DNA of 64,000 nt from Parasaccharibacter apium (lineage in GTDB: Bacteria > Pseudomonadota > Alphaproteobacteria > Acetobacterales > Acetobacteraceae): contig NZ_MEJG01000006.1 in NCBI RefSeq assembly GCF_002592045.1, positions 1 through 64,000 on the forward strand. The letters are read 5' to 3'. The notes beneath the pieces were generated by a model that saw only the letters and a list, made by a program, of their open reading frames with translations, did not search any database and was not told the DNA's origin. Shown here piece by piece: positions 52,483 through 60,612 of the stretch. The number at the start of each line of letters is the position of its first letter. Position 1 is the stretch's first letter. The translations under genes and the position numbers were made by a program.

Positions 52483-53451
52483 GTGAGCAACGATTATACC
52501 TCATCCCCTCGGCACTTCCTGGATATTAAGGACCATTCCACCGAGACATTGCGCCATATTCTGGACCTTGCGGCCCATATCAAAGCTCTACAGCAAGAGC
52601 GCAAACGCCCTCTCTGCCCTGGTCTGCCATTAGCCGGACGTGCTTTGGGGCTGATGATGTCCCGCCCCTCCACCCGCACGCGTGTCTCTTTTGAGGTGGG
52701 GATGAAGCAGCTTGGCGGGACGGTTAATGTCCTCTCCCCTGCGGATATGCAGCTTGGCCGGGGCGAGAGCATTGCCGATACGGCGCGTGTCCTCTCCCGT
52801 TTTTTGGATGTTATCACCCTCCGCACGGGGACAGATGCTAACCTTCGGGAGCTTGCCCGCTGGAGTGATGTGCCCGTCATTAACGGGCTAACGCCAGTCT
52901 CCCATCCTGTGCAGATTTTGGCCGATATTCTCACTTTTGAGGAACATCGCGGCTCCATTACCGGCAAAAAACTAGCTTGGATTGGCGATGGCAATAACGT
53001 CGCCACCTCCATGATTGAGGCCGCCGCACGGCTAGGCTTCTCCCTGCATCTCGCCACACCAGAAGGGGAATTTATGCCCTCTGAGACGGCTGTAAACTGG
53101 GCGCGTGCGCAGGGCGGTGATATTCAACTCACTCACGACCCGCGCGAGGCTGCCGCGGGGGCTGATGCCATCATCACCGATACATGGGTCAGCATGGGGG
53201 ATAAAGATGCTGAAAAACGCCATCAAATCTTCCGCCCTTATCATGTTGATGAAGCCCTCATGGCTCTTGCCGCGCCGGAGGCCCTGTTTATGCACTGCTT
53301 GCCTGCCCATATAGGGGAGGAAGTCAGCAAGGCCGTGTTTGAAGGCCCGGCCTCTGTTGTGTTTGATGAGGCAGAAAACCGCCTACATGCCCAAAAGGGA
53401 TTGCTGCTCTGGTGCTTGGGGGAAGATGACCTCTCCGCTTATCAGGGCTGA
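52483..53451 (+). CDS. argF: Ornithine carbamoyltransferase
   Basis: Forms citrulline from ornithine and carbamoyl phosphate. The 322-residue product has the carbamoyl-phosphate motif SRPSTRTRVSFE, the HPVQILAD region and the ornithine-binding HCLPAHIGEEV. GTG start at 52483 preceded by AAGGAG. It is coupled to argD and probably the same transcript; a double hairpin separates it from hslO. Confidence 0.97.
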   Translation: MSNDYTSSPRHFLDIKDHSTETLRHILDLAAHIKALQQERKRPLCPGLPLAGRALGLMMSRPSTRTRVSFEVGMKQLGGTVNVLSPADMQLGRGESIADTARVLSRFLDVITLRTGTDANLRELARWSDVPVINGLTPVSHPVQILADILTFEEHRGSITGKKLAWIGDGNNVATSMIEAAARLGFSLHLATPEGEFMPSETAVNWARAQGGDIQLTHDPREAAAGADAIITDTWVSMGDKDAEKRHQIFRPYHVDEALMALAAPEALFMHCLPAHIGEEVSKAVFEGPASVVFDEAENRLHAQKGLLLWCLGEDDLSAYQG

Positions 53452-53481
53452 GAGGGCACACCCCTCTCCCCTCTATCGGGG
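53450..53481. other. Tandem hairpins between argF and hslO
   Basis: GAGAGGG (53450-53456) pairs perfectly with CCCTCTC (53462-53468), then CCCC (53468-53471) with GGGG (53478-53481). No long T-run follows, so they may be an mRNA-processing or partial termination structure inside an argDF-hslO transcript. Confidence 0.45.
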
Positions 53482-53501
53482 CAAAAAGGGAGGATAGGAC
53501 C

Positions 53502-54488
53502 ATGACAAACCCGGTGACAGAAACCACCCCTACAGCCACGACCCGCCCGCAGGATGTACCAGACCTAACGGTTGCCCATGCGATTACGCCCTTCCATCTC
53601 GGCCATGTGCCTGTTCGAGGGCGATTAATTACGCTTGGGCCGTTGGCTGATGCCATCCTCTCCCGCCATGATGAACTTCCAGAGCCTGTGCGCGCCCTTG
53701 GAGGCCAAGCCCTTGCCTTGGTAGCGGCTATGGCAACGGCTTTAAAGTTTAAAGGCTCCTTCTCCCTACAAGTTAAAGGCGATGGACCGGTCTCGCTCTT
53801 TCTGGCCGATTGCACCGATACAGGGGCGTTGCGCTTTACCGCCCGCATGGCAGAGGACTACACCACCCCCCTGCCTGAAACCGCTCCGGGCTTGCTTGGC
53901 AAGGGGTATCTGGCCTTTACAGTGGACCAAGGGCCAGAGACGGAGCGTTACCAAGGGATTGTTGGGCTAGAGGGTAAAGACCTCGCCGACATGGCGACGC
54001 ACTACTTTCAAACCAGTGAGCAACATGATTGTGCCATCCAACTTTTCTCCCGCTTAACAGAGAGCGGGTGGCAAGCGGGGGCGTTGGTGTTAGAGCGTCT
54101 GCCCGATAGCGACCCCGTTGCCGGTAATGATGACCAGCAACATTCCGAGGCGACCATCCAAGACCTCTGGGAGACGGCTTGCACCTTTGCTCATACCCTA
54201 AAAGCGGATGAATTATTTGACCCTGCTCTTTCAGCCTCTACCCTTATCACAAGGCTCTTTGGCACATTGGGGGTAGAGCTTGCCCCGGCGAGGCCGCTCT
54301 CCTTTGGGTGCCGCTGTAGCCGTGCCCGCCTGCAAGGGGTGTTAGAGCGTTTCAGCACGGATGACCTTGACCATATGGCCCAAGATGGGGTGATTTCTAT
54401 GGAATGTCATTTCTGCAACACGGCCTTCACCTTCCCTCGTGATAGCCTTACGCATCATACAAACACACTCTCTGCCGAGACGCCATGA
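53502..54488 (+). CDS. hslO: Redox-regulated chaperone Hsp33
   Basis: Holdase activated by oxidative unfolding. The 328-residue product has the N-terminal core (VAAMATALKFKGSFSLQVKGDGPV) and the C-terminal zinc switch CRC...CHFC (FGCRCSRAR and MECHFCNTAF). All four cysteines of the CxC-X27-32-CxxC pattern are present. Preceded by argF and followed, with a 4-base overlap (ATGA), by an unrecognised gene. Confidence 0.96.
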   Translation: MTNPVTETTPTATTRPQDVPDLTVAHAITPFHLGHVPVRGRLITLGPLADAILSRHDELPEPVRALGGQALALVAAMATALKFKGSFSLQVKGDGPVSLFLADCTDTGALRFTARMAEDYTTPLPETAPGLLGKGYLAFTVDQGPETERYQGIVGLEGKDLADMATHYFQTSEQHDCAIQLFSRLTESGWQAGALVLERLPDSDPVAGNDDQQHSEATIQDLWETACTFAHTLKADELFDPALSASTLITRLFGTLGVELAPARPLSFGCRCSRARLQGVLERFSTDDLDHMAQDGVISMECHFCNTAFTFPRDSLTHHTNTLSAETP

Positions 54489-55567
54489 CGGCAGCACACC
54501 CCGCAGAACTCCACCGCAGAGGCCAACCTCTTACAGGGCTTTATCCCGGCTGGGAAATGGGCCAGCGTATTTCTGGCCCTGCGGGTATGGACATCCTAAT
54601 CCTTCAGCATCCCCGCACCAAAGAAGAGGCCTATTGGTGGCTCTCCCCCGATGGCGAGATTTTAGCCTGCCATGCTCTCGCCCTAAGGGGGACATGGCAA
54701 GAGGCCCTCGTCAAAACATTAGACCCTGTCCTCCAACCCCTTAGTGCAAGCCTGCTTGATGGGGCTGCTCCCCTTCCCTCTGAAGATGATCTTTTAAACG
54801 AACCTCTTCCCCTTCTACGCGCTCTTCCTGCACCCGCACGTTTGCAACTGGTGACGTTATGGTTCCAAACCGCGCGAGCGGCGATGCATGTTATCTCTCT
54901 TACAGCCCTCTTAGAGCATGAAAATGAAAGCCCTTTTCCCCCCGCCTTCATCCAAAAGCTATTCCGCACACGTCTAGCCGGGCCGCATAGTCTGGCCTGC
55001 TCCCCCTTTAATGGGGACATTATCCGTACAGAGCTGACAATCACTTTAGAGCAAGGCATAGCATGTCGCTTTACTGACCCACAGGAAGAACTCACCTTTT
55101 ATCTCTTCTGGCCACATGGGGATGAAGGCAACACCTCTCCCGAGACCATTCCACCCATTTTCTACCTTCCCAAAGCCTCACTATTAGTCGGGGAGGGACT
55201 CTTTACCCCGTTAGTACCTACTTTTCTTCTCTCATGGTTTATAGGGACACCACATTGTGTTGAAGAGCTCAAACAAGCCCGCCCCTTCACGCTAGAGGAT
55301 TACGGCGTTGGCCATGCCTCTGCCTTATGGGACAATCTTTCCTCCCCGAAAAAAACAACCGAACGCGGGAAGGCTGGACAAATACTCTCTTCTTTCCCAT
55401 TCTCCTCTCTATTATGGGGACAGGCCGCTTTTCTGCGACCTCTAGGAGAGACGCCCTTTACCCCTTTAGAGGATGAGATACACAACAAACCAACGCAGAA
55501 ACGGGCCCAAAAGCCCTATCAACCTCGTAAGAAGAAACGTAAAAAAGGACGGAAACGCCGCTCATGA
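54485..55567 (+). CDS. Protein of unknown function, basic C-terminal tail
   Basis: A 360-residue protein that I do not recognise. It has no signal peptide, and no clear membrane helix. It has a mid-protein region of Trp/Phe-containing segments (AYWWLSPDGEIL, LTFYLFWPHGD, PTFLLSWFIGTPH) and ends in an extremely basic tail (RKKKRKKGRKRRS). Cysteines are few and scattered. Its start overlaps the hslO stop by four bases (ATGA) and its stop overlaps the next gene by four bases (ATGA), so all three are translationally coupled. Codon use is not obviously foreign. Function could relate to the chaperone or to the lipoprotein; nothing in the sequence decides. Confidence 0.75.
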   Translation: MTAAHPAELHRRGQPLTGLYPGWEMGQRISGPAGMDILILQHPRTKEEAYWWLSPDGEILACHALALRGTWQEALVKTLDPVLQPLSASLLDGAAPLPSEDDLLNEPLPLLRALPAPARLQLVTLWFQTARAAMHVISLTALLEHENESPFPPAFIQKLFRTRLAGPHSLACSPFNGDIIRTELTITLEQGIACRFTDPQEELTFYLFWPHGDEGNTSPETIPPIFYLPKASLLVGEGLFTPLVPTFLLSWFIGTPHCVEELKQARPFTLEDYGVGHASALWDNLSSPKKTTERGKAGQILSSFPFSSLLWGQAAFLRPLGETPFTPLEDEIHNKPTQKRAQKPYQPRKKKRKKGRKRRS

Positions 55568-56328
55568 CCATTACACGCTTTGCCCCCCTCTCGCGCTTAT
55601 GGCCTTGTTTGGCTCTCCTCTTCGGGCTGGCTCTCTTAACAGGCTGTGCGCATGATGAAGGTAATGAGACCTTCCCAAAAGCTGATTATAGCTATCTGCC
55701 ACCACTAAATCTAAATGTCAGCCAGATCACAATCACTAGTCAAATCCAACCGAATTATGACGATTTAACCGCACGAAGCCCCAACAACCCCGAGAGTGAC
55801 CTCCAGCTCATGGCGCGTCAGAGATTACACACAACGGGAACGTCCGGCTCAGCGCAATTTATCGTCACGCAAATCGAGATGACAAAACTCTCTCATCATA
55901 GTTTTAGCGGGACTTATGGCGTAAAGCTCACACTGGATGACCCAACCCATCAACGCCATGGCTTTATCACCGCACGCGTCCATCGCACCATTGAGGCCCC
56001 CGGCTCTTATAGTCTGGAGCGTGACCTCCACACGCTAAACACGGCCCTCATGGATGATATGAATGTCGAGCTGGAATATCAGGTCCGCAATCATCTTGCC
56101 TCTTGGTTGACTGACGCCACCGGTACGCCGCTAAATGCCACTACCGTCCAAAGCCAAGACCTCTCTAGTACAGAACTCCCCGCGTTGGAGGGCAGCGCAC
56201 AACAACATGCCCCCCTCAACACCACGGCTCCTGCTGCCCCTCACCCCACTTCCACAACATATGAGAGCACAACACCGACAAAGTTCCATTCCCCACCGCC
56301 GGGTGTTCTCTCCCTACCACAACATTAA
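55564..56328 (+). CDS. Lipoprotein of unknown function
   Basis: A 254-residue predicted lipoprotein: signal LALLFGLALLTGC (lipobox TGC at about Cys28), then a mature domain with a repeated beta-rich character (AQFIVTQIEMTKLSHHSFSGTYGVKLTLDD) and a Pro/Thr-rich low-complexity C-terminus. I recognise no family; similar proteins appear only as hypothetical in related bacteria as far as I can judge. Its start overlaps the preceding gene (ATGA), linking it to hslO and the unknown gene. Confidence 0.72.
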   Translation: MTITRFAPLSRLWPCLALLFGLALLTGCAHDEGNETFPKADYSYLPPLNLNVSQITITSQIQPNYDDLTARSPNNPESDLQLMARQRLHTTGTSGSAQFIVTQIEMTKLSHHSFSGTYGVKLTLDDPTHQRHGFITARVHRTIEAPGSYSLERDLHTLNTALMDDMNVELEYQVRNHLASWLTDATGTPLNATTVQSQDLSSTELPALEGSAQQHAPLNTTAPAAPHPTSTTYESTTPTKFHSPPPGVLSLPQH

Positions 56329-56344
56329 ACCTACCTCCTCGCTA

Positions 56345-56402
56345 TAAGGTGAGTATATGACAGCAGATTCACTTGTATTCTGCGAAGATTTTGCTCACCT
56401 TA
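56345..56402 (+). promoter_or_regulatory. Large imperfect hairpin in the leader of the membrane dehydrogenase operon
   Basis: TAAGGTGAG (56345-56353) and CTCACCTTA (56394-56402) are perfect 9-base reverse complements. The 40-nt interior has a second inner stem, GCAGA with TCTGC. No T-run follows, so it is not a standard terminator, and it sits 47 bp before the start of a gene with almost no ribosome site. It may be a regulatory leader or the end of the lipoprotein transcript. Confidence 0.45.
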
Positions 56403-56448
56403 CCGCATCTTTAACCATCTCTTCATCTCCTCAGGCCCACCCCACACG

Positions 56449-57231
56449 ATGACGTCATCCCCCTCTCACCCCACTGCTCCATCCCGTACTGCGTTATCGC
56501 GGCGGGGATTTATAAGGGGGACTGGTGCGCTTTCTGGCTCATCATTACTAAGCCATGCAGCCCAAGCCCGTGCTGACTTAAAGACCCAGCAGGCCAGAAA
56601 AGCAGAGAATGATCCCGCCCGTTATGTGCCGCGTTTCTTCACAGCGGAGGAATATCGCTTCCTCTGCCATGCCTGTGAGCGGATTTTCCCAGAAGATGAA
56701 AATGGGCCCGGTGCATTAGCCTTAGCTGTACCGCGTTTTATTGATAAACAAATGCAAACCCCTTACGGGCAAGGGGACCTCTGGTACCTTCACCCCCCAT
56801 TTGGCAATGGTCCACCAGAACTCGGCTACCAACTTCCCTACGGCCCGCAAGAGCTGTATCGCCGTACGATCGAACCTATTAATACCCATTGTTTGATGAC
56901 CTATAACGCCCTCTTTGCAGACCTCACCACCACACAGCAAGATGAGGTTCTTCATAAACTTGAGGACGGCGTCTTACAGTTTAATGATATTCCCGGGGCT
57001 GTCTTTTTTGAGCAATTACGCACCAATACGTTAGAAGGTGCCTTTGCCGACCCCCTCTATGGCGGTAATGACGCTATGGGGGGATGGAAGATGATGGGCT
57101 TCCCCGGTGCGCGGGCCGATTTTATGGATTGGGTCAACCAGCAAGGGGCCCCTTATCCGCTTGGCCCTGTTGGTATGCCCCCTAATGTTGCCCCCTATGG
57201 CCCTGATGCGCTTCATGATGAGGAAGATTAA
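56449..57231 (+). CDS. Membrane dehydrogenase small subunit (gluconate 2-dehydrogenase subunit 3 family)
   Basis: A 260-residue periplasmic partner of a flavocytochrome dehydrogenase. It begins with a twin-arginine signal (SRRGFIRGTGALSG, residues about 18-31), so it is exported folded, probably carrying the GMC subunit along. The rest (FFTAEEYRFLCHACERIFPED, DPLYGGNDAMGGWKMMGFPG) is the typical gluconate 2-dehydrogenase subunit 3 family. First of three genes in the order small-large-cytochrome c, as in gndSLC and kgdSLC of acetic acid bacteria. The start has a poor ribosome site. Confidence 0.9.
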   Translation: MTSSPSHPTAPSRTALSRRGFIRGTGALSGSSLLSHAAQARADLKTQQARKAENDPARYVPRFFTAEEYRFLCHACERIFPEDENGPGALALAVPRFIDKQMQTPYGQGDLWYLHPPFGNGPPELGYQLPYGPQELYRRTIEPINTHCLMTYNALFADLTTTQQDEVLHKLEDGVLQFNDIPGAVFFEQLRTNTLEGAFADPLYGGNDAMGGWKMMGFPGARADFMDWVNQQGAPYPLGPVGMPPNVAPYGPDALHDEED

Positions 57232-57237
57232 CCACGC

Positions 57238-59031
57238 ATGACAGACCACGTTACACCACCTAAAAAGCCAGATGTTCTCATCATCGGGGCTGGCTGGGCT
57301 GGCAGCATCATGGCAAAAGAGCTAACCGAGGCTGGCCTGCATGTTACCATGCTAGAGCGCGGGCATGACCATAGCACGGCCGTAGAAGGTGCGTATCCTG
57401 AATCGATTGATGAATTACGCGGGGCGATACGCAAGCGTCTCTTCCAAAAACTCGCGCGCACTTCTCTGACCATTCGCAACCATCCCACCCAAACAGCCCT
57501 TCCCTACCGCCAACTTGCCGCCTTTCTTCCCGGCGAGGGCGTAGGCGGGGCCGGGCTGCATTGGTCAGGCTGTCACTTCCGCACCACAGAGGATGAACTG
57601 CGCCTCCGTAGCGTAACACAAGAGCGATATGGGCGTAACTTCATCCCAGATGGCATGTTCTTACAAGATTATGGGGTGAGCTATCAGGAGCTAGAACCCT
57701 TCTTCGATAAAGCCGAGAAAGTTTTCGGTACAGCAGGAGAGGCCTCCTCCGTACGAGGGCAAGCTACAGGCGGCGGAAATATTTTTGCGCCTGATCGTTC
57801 CGACCATTTCCCACTACCTCCACTGGCTGATACTTTCTCAGCCAGCCTGTTCCGCAAAGCCGCAACCGAGGTTGGGTTTCACCCTTACAGCATGCCTGCT
57901 GCTAATGCCTCCCAGCCTTACACCAACCCATATGGCTGCCAGATGGGGCCGTGCAATTTTTGCGGTTATTGCAGCGGTTATGATTGTTATCTCTATTCCA
58001 AAGCGTCCCCGAATGTGAACATCCTCCCCGCCCTGCGGCAGGATAAACGCTTCACCCTCATCACACAGGCGCAAGTGTTGGAAATCCTCTTAGATGATGA
58101 CCGCAAGACCGCCACAGGCGTACGGTATATTGACCTCACAACACAATCCGAACAGACAATGCAGGCTGACCTCGTCATACTGAGTGCCTTCCAGCTCCAT
58201 AATGTTCATCTCATGCTCACCTCAGGCATTGGCCAACCTTATGACCCAGTAACGCAAACGGGGGTGATTGGCCGTAACTTCACCTATCAAACCATTACCT
58301 CTTCCCGCGTTTGGCTGCCTAAAACGCACTTTACCAACCAATTTGTTGGCGCTGGCGGCGGGGGTGTTGCCATTGATGACATCAACCATCCCGGCCTAGA
58401 CCGTGGGAAAGCGGGCTTTATTGGTGGCTCACCCATTTGGGTAAACCAAGCAGGGACAAAACCCATCAATGCCGCCCTTAGCAGTGGTGGCAAGGGCGCA
58501 CCCCGCTGGGGACACGCTTATAAAACAGCCATGATTGACCAATATCGCCACTCTCTCAGTATTGATGCCCATGGCAGCAATATGGCTTATCGCGATGTGT
58601 ATTTGGACCTCGACCCCACATGGCGCAACGCTTATGGCCAACCCATGTTACGCATGACCTTCACATGGAAGGAGAACGACATCCGCATGAATCAATATGC
58701 CGTCCAGCATATTGGTCAGATCGCCAAAGCCATGGGGGCCACTAAGATTGCCCTCAATAGCCTCCAACATGGCCAGAACTTTGATAGCCGCCTCTACCAA
58801 ACCACGCACCTTAATGGCGGGGTTATCATGGGGGAAAACCCCAAAACCAGTGCGGTGAACCGTTATCTACAAAGTTGGGATGTCTCTAATCTCTTTGTCA
58901 TTGGCTCTAGCGCATTTCCCCAAGGGTTAGGCTATAACCCCACCGGGCTGGTGGCCGCGCTGGCTTATTGGTCGGCTTACCATATCCGCCATACTTACCT
59001 CCGTAACCCCGGCCCTATGGTAACCGCATGA
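57238..59031 (+). CDS. Membrane dehydrogenase flavoprotein subunit (GMC oxidoreductase)
   Basis: A 597-residue FAD subunit of a periplasmic sugar-acid/sugar-alcohol dehydrogenase. The Rossmann motif GAGWAGSIMAKELTEAG begins at about residue 18; GEGVGGAGLHWSGCHFRT, the GPCNFCGYCSGYDC cluster-type Cys segment and GYNPTGLVAALAYW at the C-terminus match the gluconate 2-dehydrogenase flavoprotein group. D-gluconate, 2-ketogluconate and sorbitol are all possible substrates; the sequence alone does not separate them. It follows the small subunit by 6 bp and overlaps the cytochrome gene by 4. Confidence 0.93.
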   Translation: MTDHVTPPKKPDVLIIGAGWAGSIMAKELTEAGLHVTMLERGHDHSTAVEGAYPESIDELRGAIRKRLFQKLARTSLTIRNHPTQTALPYRQLAAFLPGEGVGGAGLHWSGCHFRTTEDELRLRSVTQERYGRNFIPDGMFLQDYGVSYQELEPFFDKAEKVFGTAGEASSVRGQATGGGNIFAPDRSDHFPLPPLADTFSASLFRKAATEVGFHPYSMPAANASQPYTNPYGCQMGPCNFCGYCSGYDCYLYSKASPNVNILPALRQDKRFTLITQAQVLEILLDDDRKTATGVRYIDLTTQSEQTMQADLVILSAFQLHNVHLMLTSGIGQPYDPVTQTGVIGRNFTYQTITSSRVWLPKTHFTNQFVGAGGGGVAIDDINHPGLDRGKAGFIGGSPIWVNQAGTKPINAALSSGGKGAPRWGHAYKTAMIDQYRHSLSIDAHGSNMAYRDVYLDLDPTWRNAYGQPMLRMTFTWKENDIRMNQYAVQHIGQIAKAMGATKIALNSLQHGQNFDSRLYQTTHLNGGVIMGENPKTSAVNRYLQSWDVSNLFVIGSSAFPQGLGYNPTGLVAALAYWSAYHIRHTYLRNPGPMVTA

Positions 59032-60371
59032 CCCATATCTTCCGCACTCCCTTTTATGCGGCACTTTATGCAGCATTAGGGCTGCTTGCCATTTTTTCCT
59101 CCCCCCTCACCATAGCTCGAGCAGACACCTCCATACCGCCTGCTTTGCTAGAGGAAGGCCATTATCAAGCTATCCTCGGCGATTGCGCTGCCTGCCATAC
59201 AGCACCGGGCCGCCCTGATTATAGCGGGGGCTTACCCTTTGAGCTGCCCATCGGCACGATTTATTCAACCAATATTTCGCCAGATCCTGTTCATGGCATT
59301 GGCCGTTATAGCGAGGCAGAGTTTGCCCGCGCTGTCCGGCTTGGGGTGCGTAAAGATGACTCCACACTTTATCCCGCTATGCCGTACCCCTCCTATGCGC
59401 GGCTAAGTGATGCGGATATCCACGCGCTTTATGTTTATTTTCAACATGGTGTGGCCCCTCAAGCGATAGCACCACCAGAGAATAAAATTAAATGGCCGCT
59501 CTCTATGCGTTGGCCGCTACGCGTTTGGCGGTGGCTCTTTGCCCCTAGCATTCGCTATGCCCAGCAACGCACCAATAGCCAATTCACCGACCCAACCTTG
59601 GCACGAGGGGCCTATCTTGTCGAAGGGCCGGGCCATTGCGGGGCCTGCCATACACCACGCGGCATCGCACTGAATGAAAAGGCCCAAACAGCCCAAGATG
59701 GCCCGCTCTTTCTCTCCGGCGGTGGGGTTGTAGAACAATGGGTTGTCCCCTCCCTGCGGCAAGAAAATCGCACCGGCCTAGGCCGTTGGAGTGAGCAAGA
59801 TATTGTGGACTTCCTCCGTACTGGTCGCGCTCGCCCCGGTGCCAGCTTCGGAGGCATGACGCCTGTTGTCATCCACAGCACCTACGCATTTACAGATAAC
59901 GACCTCCACGCGATTGCGCGCTATTTACGCACACTAAGCCCCGCCCGCCCAGAAGCCCCTTGGGTTTATGACCCAAGCACGGCAGACGCCCTACGCCGGG
60001 GTGATATCACCCAACCCGGCGCACAAACTTATCTAGACCGCTGCGCAGCTTGCCATCGCAGCGATGGGGCTGGTTATGGCACGGTCTTTCCCCCTCTAGC
60101 AGGGAACCCTGTCGTGATGACGGATAATCCCACCTCGCTCATCCATATCATCCTCGCGGGCGAGACAATGCACCCCCTCCCTACCGCGCCCTCTGCCTTT
60201 ACAATGCCCGCTTTTGGCGATGCGCTCTCTGACAAAGAGGTCGCAGAGCTTGTAAGCTTCATCCGCCATAGTTGGGGCAATCACAGCAGCAGCGTTAGTG
60301 AGGATAAAGTCCGGCGGCTTCGCCAGCAGATTGCTCACCCCACCGTGCCCCCCATCTTACCGAAAAACTAA
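59028..60371 (+). CDS. Membrane dehydrogenase cytochrome c subunit (three haem c)
   Basis: A 447-residue triheme cytochrome. An N-terminal membrane signal segment (about 8-31) precedes three CxxCH sites: CAACH (residues 53-57), CGACH (204-208) and CAACH (339-343). This is the standard arrangement for the C subunits of gluconate, sorbitol, fructose and alcohol dehydrogenases, which pass electrons from FAD to ubiquinone at the outer face of the inner membrane. Overlaps the flavoprotein gene (ATGA). No cognate maturation genes are nearby. Confidence 0.95.
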   Translation: MTHIFRTPFYAALYAALGLLAIFSSPLTIARADTSIPPALLEEGHYQAILGDCAACHTAPGRPDYSGGLPFELPIGTIYSTNISPDPVHGIGRYSEAEFARAVRLGVRKDDSTLYPAMPYPSYARLSDADIHALYVYFQHGVAPQAIAPPENKIKWPLSMRWPLRVWRWLFAPSIRYAQQRTNSQFTDPTLARGAYLVEGPGHCGACHTPRGIALNEKAQTAQDGPLFLSGGGVVEQWVVPSLRQENRTGLGRWSEQDIVDFLRTGRARPGASFGGMTPVVIHSTYAFTDNDLHAIARYLRTLSPARPEAPWVYDPSTADALRRGDITQPGAQTYLDRCAACHRSDGAGYGTVFPPLAGNPVVMTDNPTSLIHIILAGETMHPLPTAPSAFTMPAFGDALSDKEVAELVSFIRHSWGNHSSSVSEDKVRRLRQQIAHPTVPPILPKN

Positions 60372-60570
60372 GATGAAACCGTCCTGCTATAAGTGACATT
60401 ATTGTAATATAAAATAACGCAAAGAGAGTGCTTCTTTTAAAGAGCATAAAATCAGGAAAAGCCGTCTCCTCTGGTTTTGGCTTGGATACGCTTTGTCTTA
60501 CAGCGATGTCATAAAGCTGACTAAAACCGTATTTAATACGCTAACCCCTCTTTTTTGCTTAAATTACGCC

Positions 60571-60576
60571 TATAAT
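60571..60576 (+). promoter_or_regulatory. Possible -10 box ahead of the RND operon
   Basis: A perfect TATAAT lies 37 bp before the RND permease start, within the 241-bp non-coding stretch 60372-60612. The sequence 17 bp upstream (CTCTTT) is a poor -35. I found nothing else clear in this gap. Confidence 0.35.
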
Positions 60577-60612
60577 TTTCTGCCTTTGCAATAACAGGAA
60601 ACCACCTGCGTC

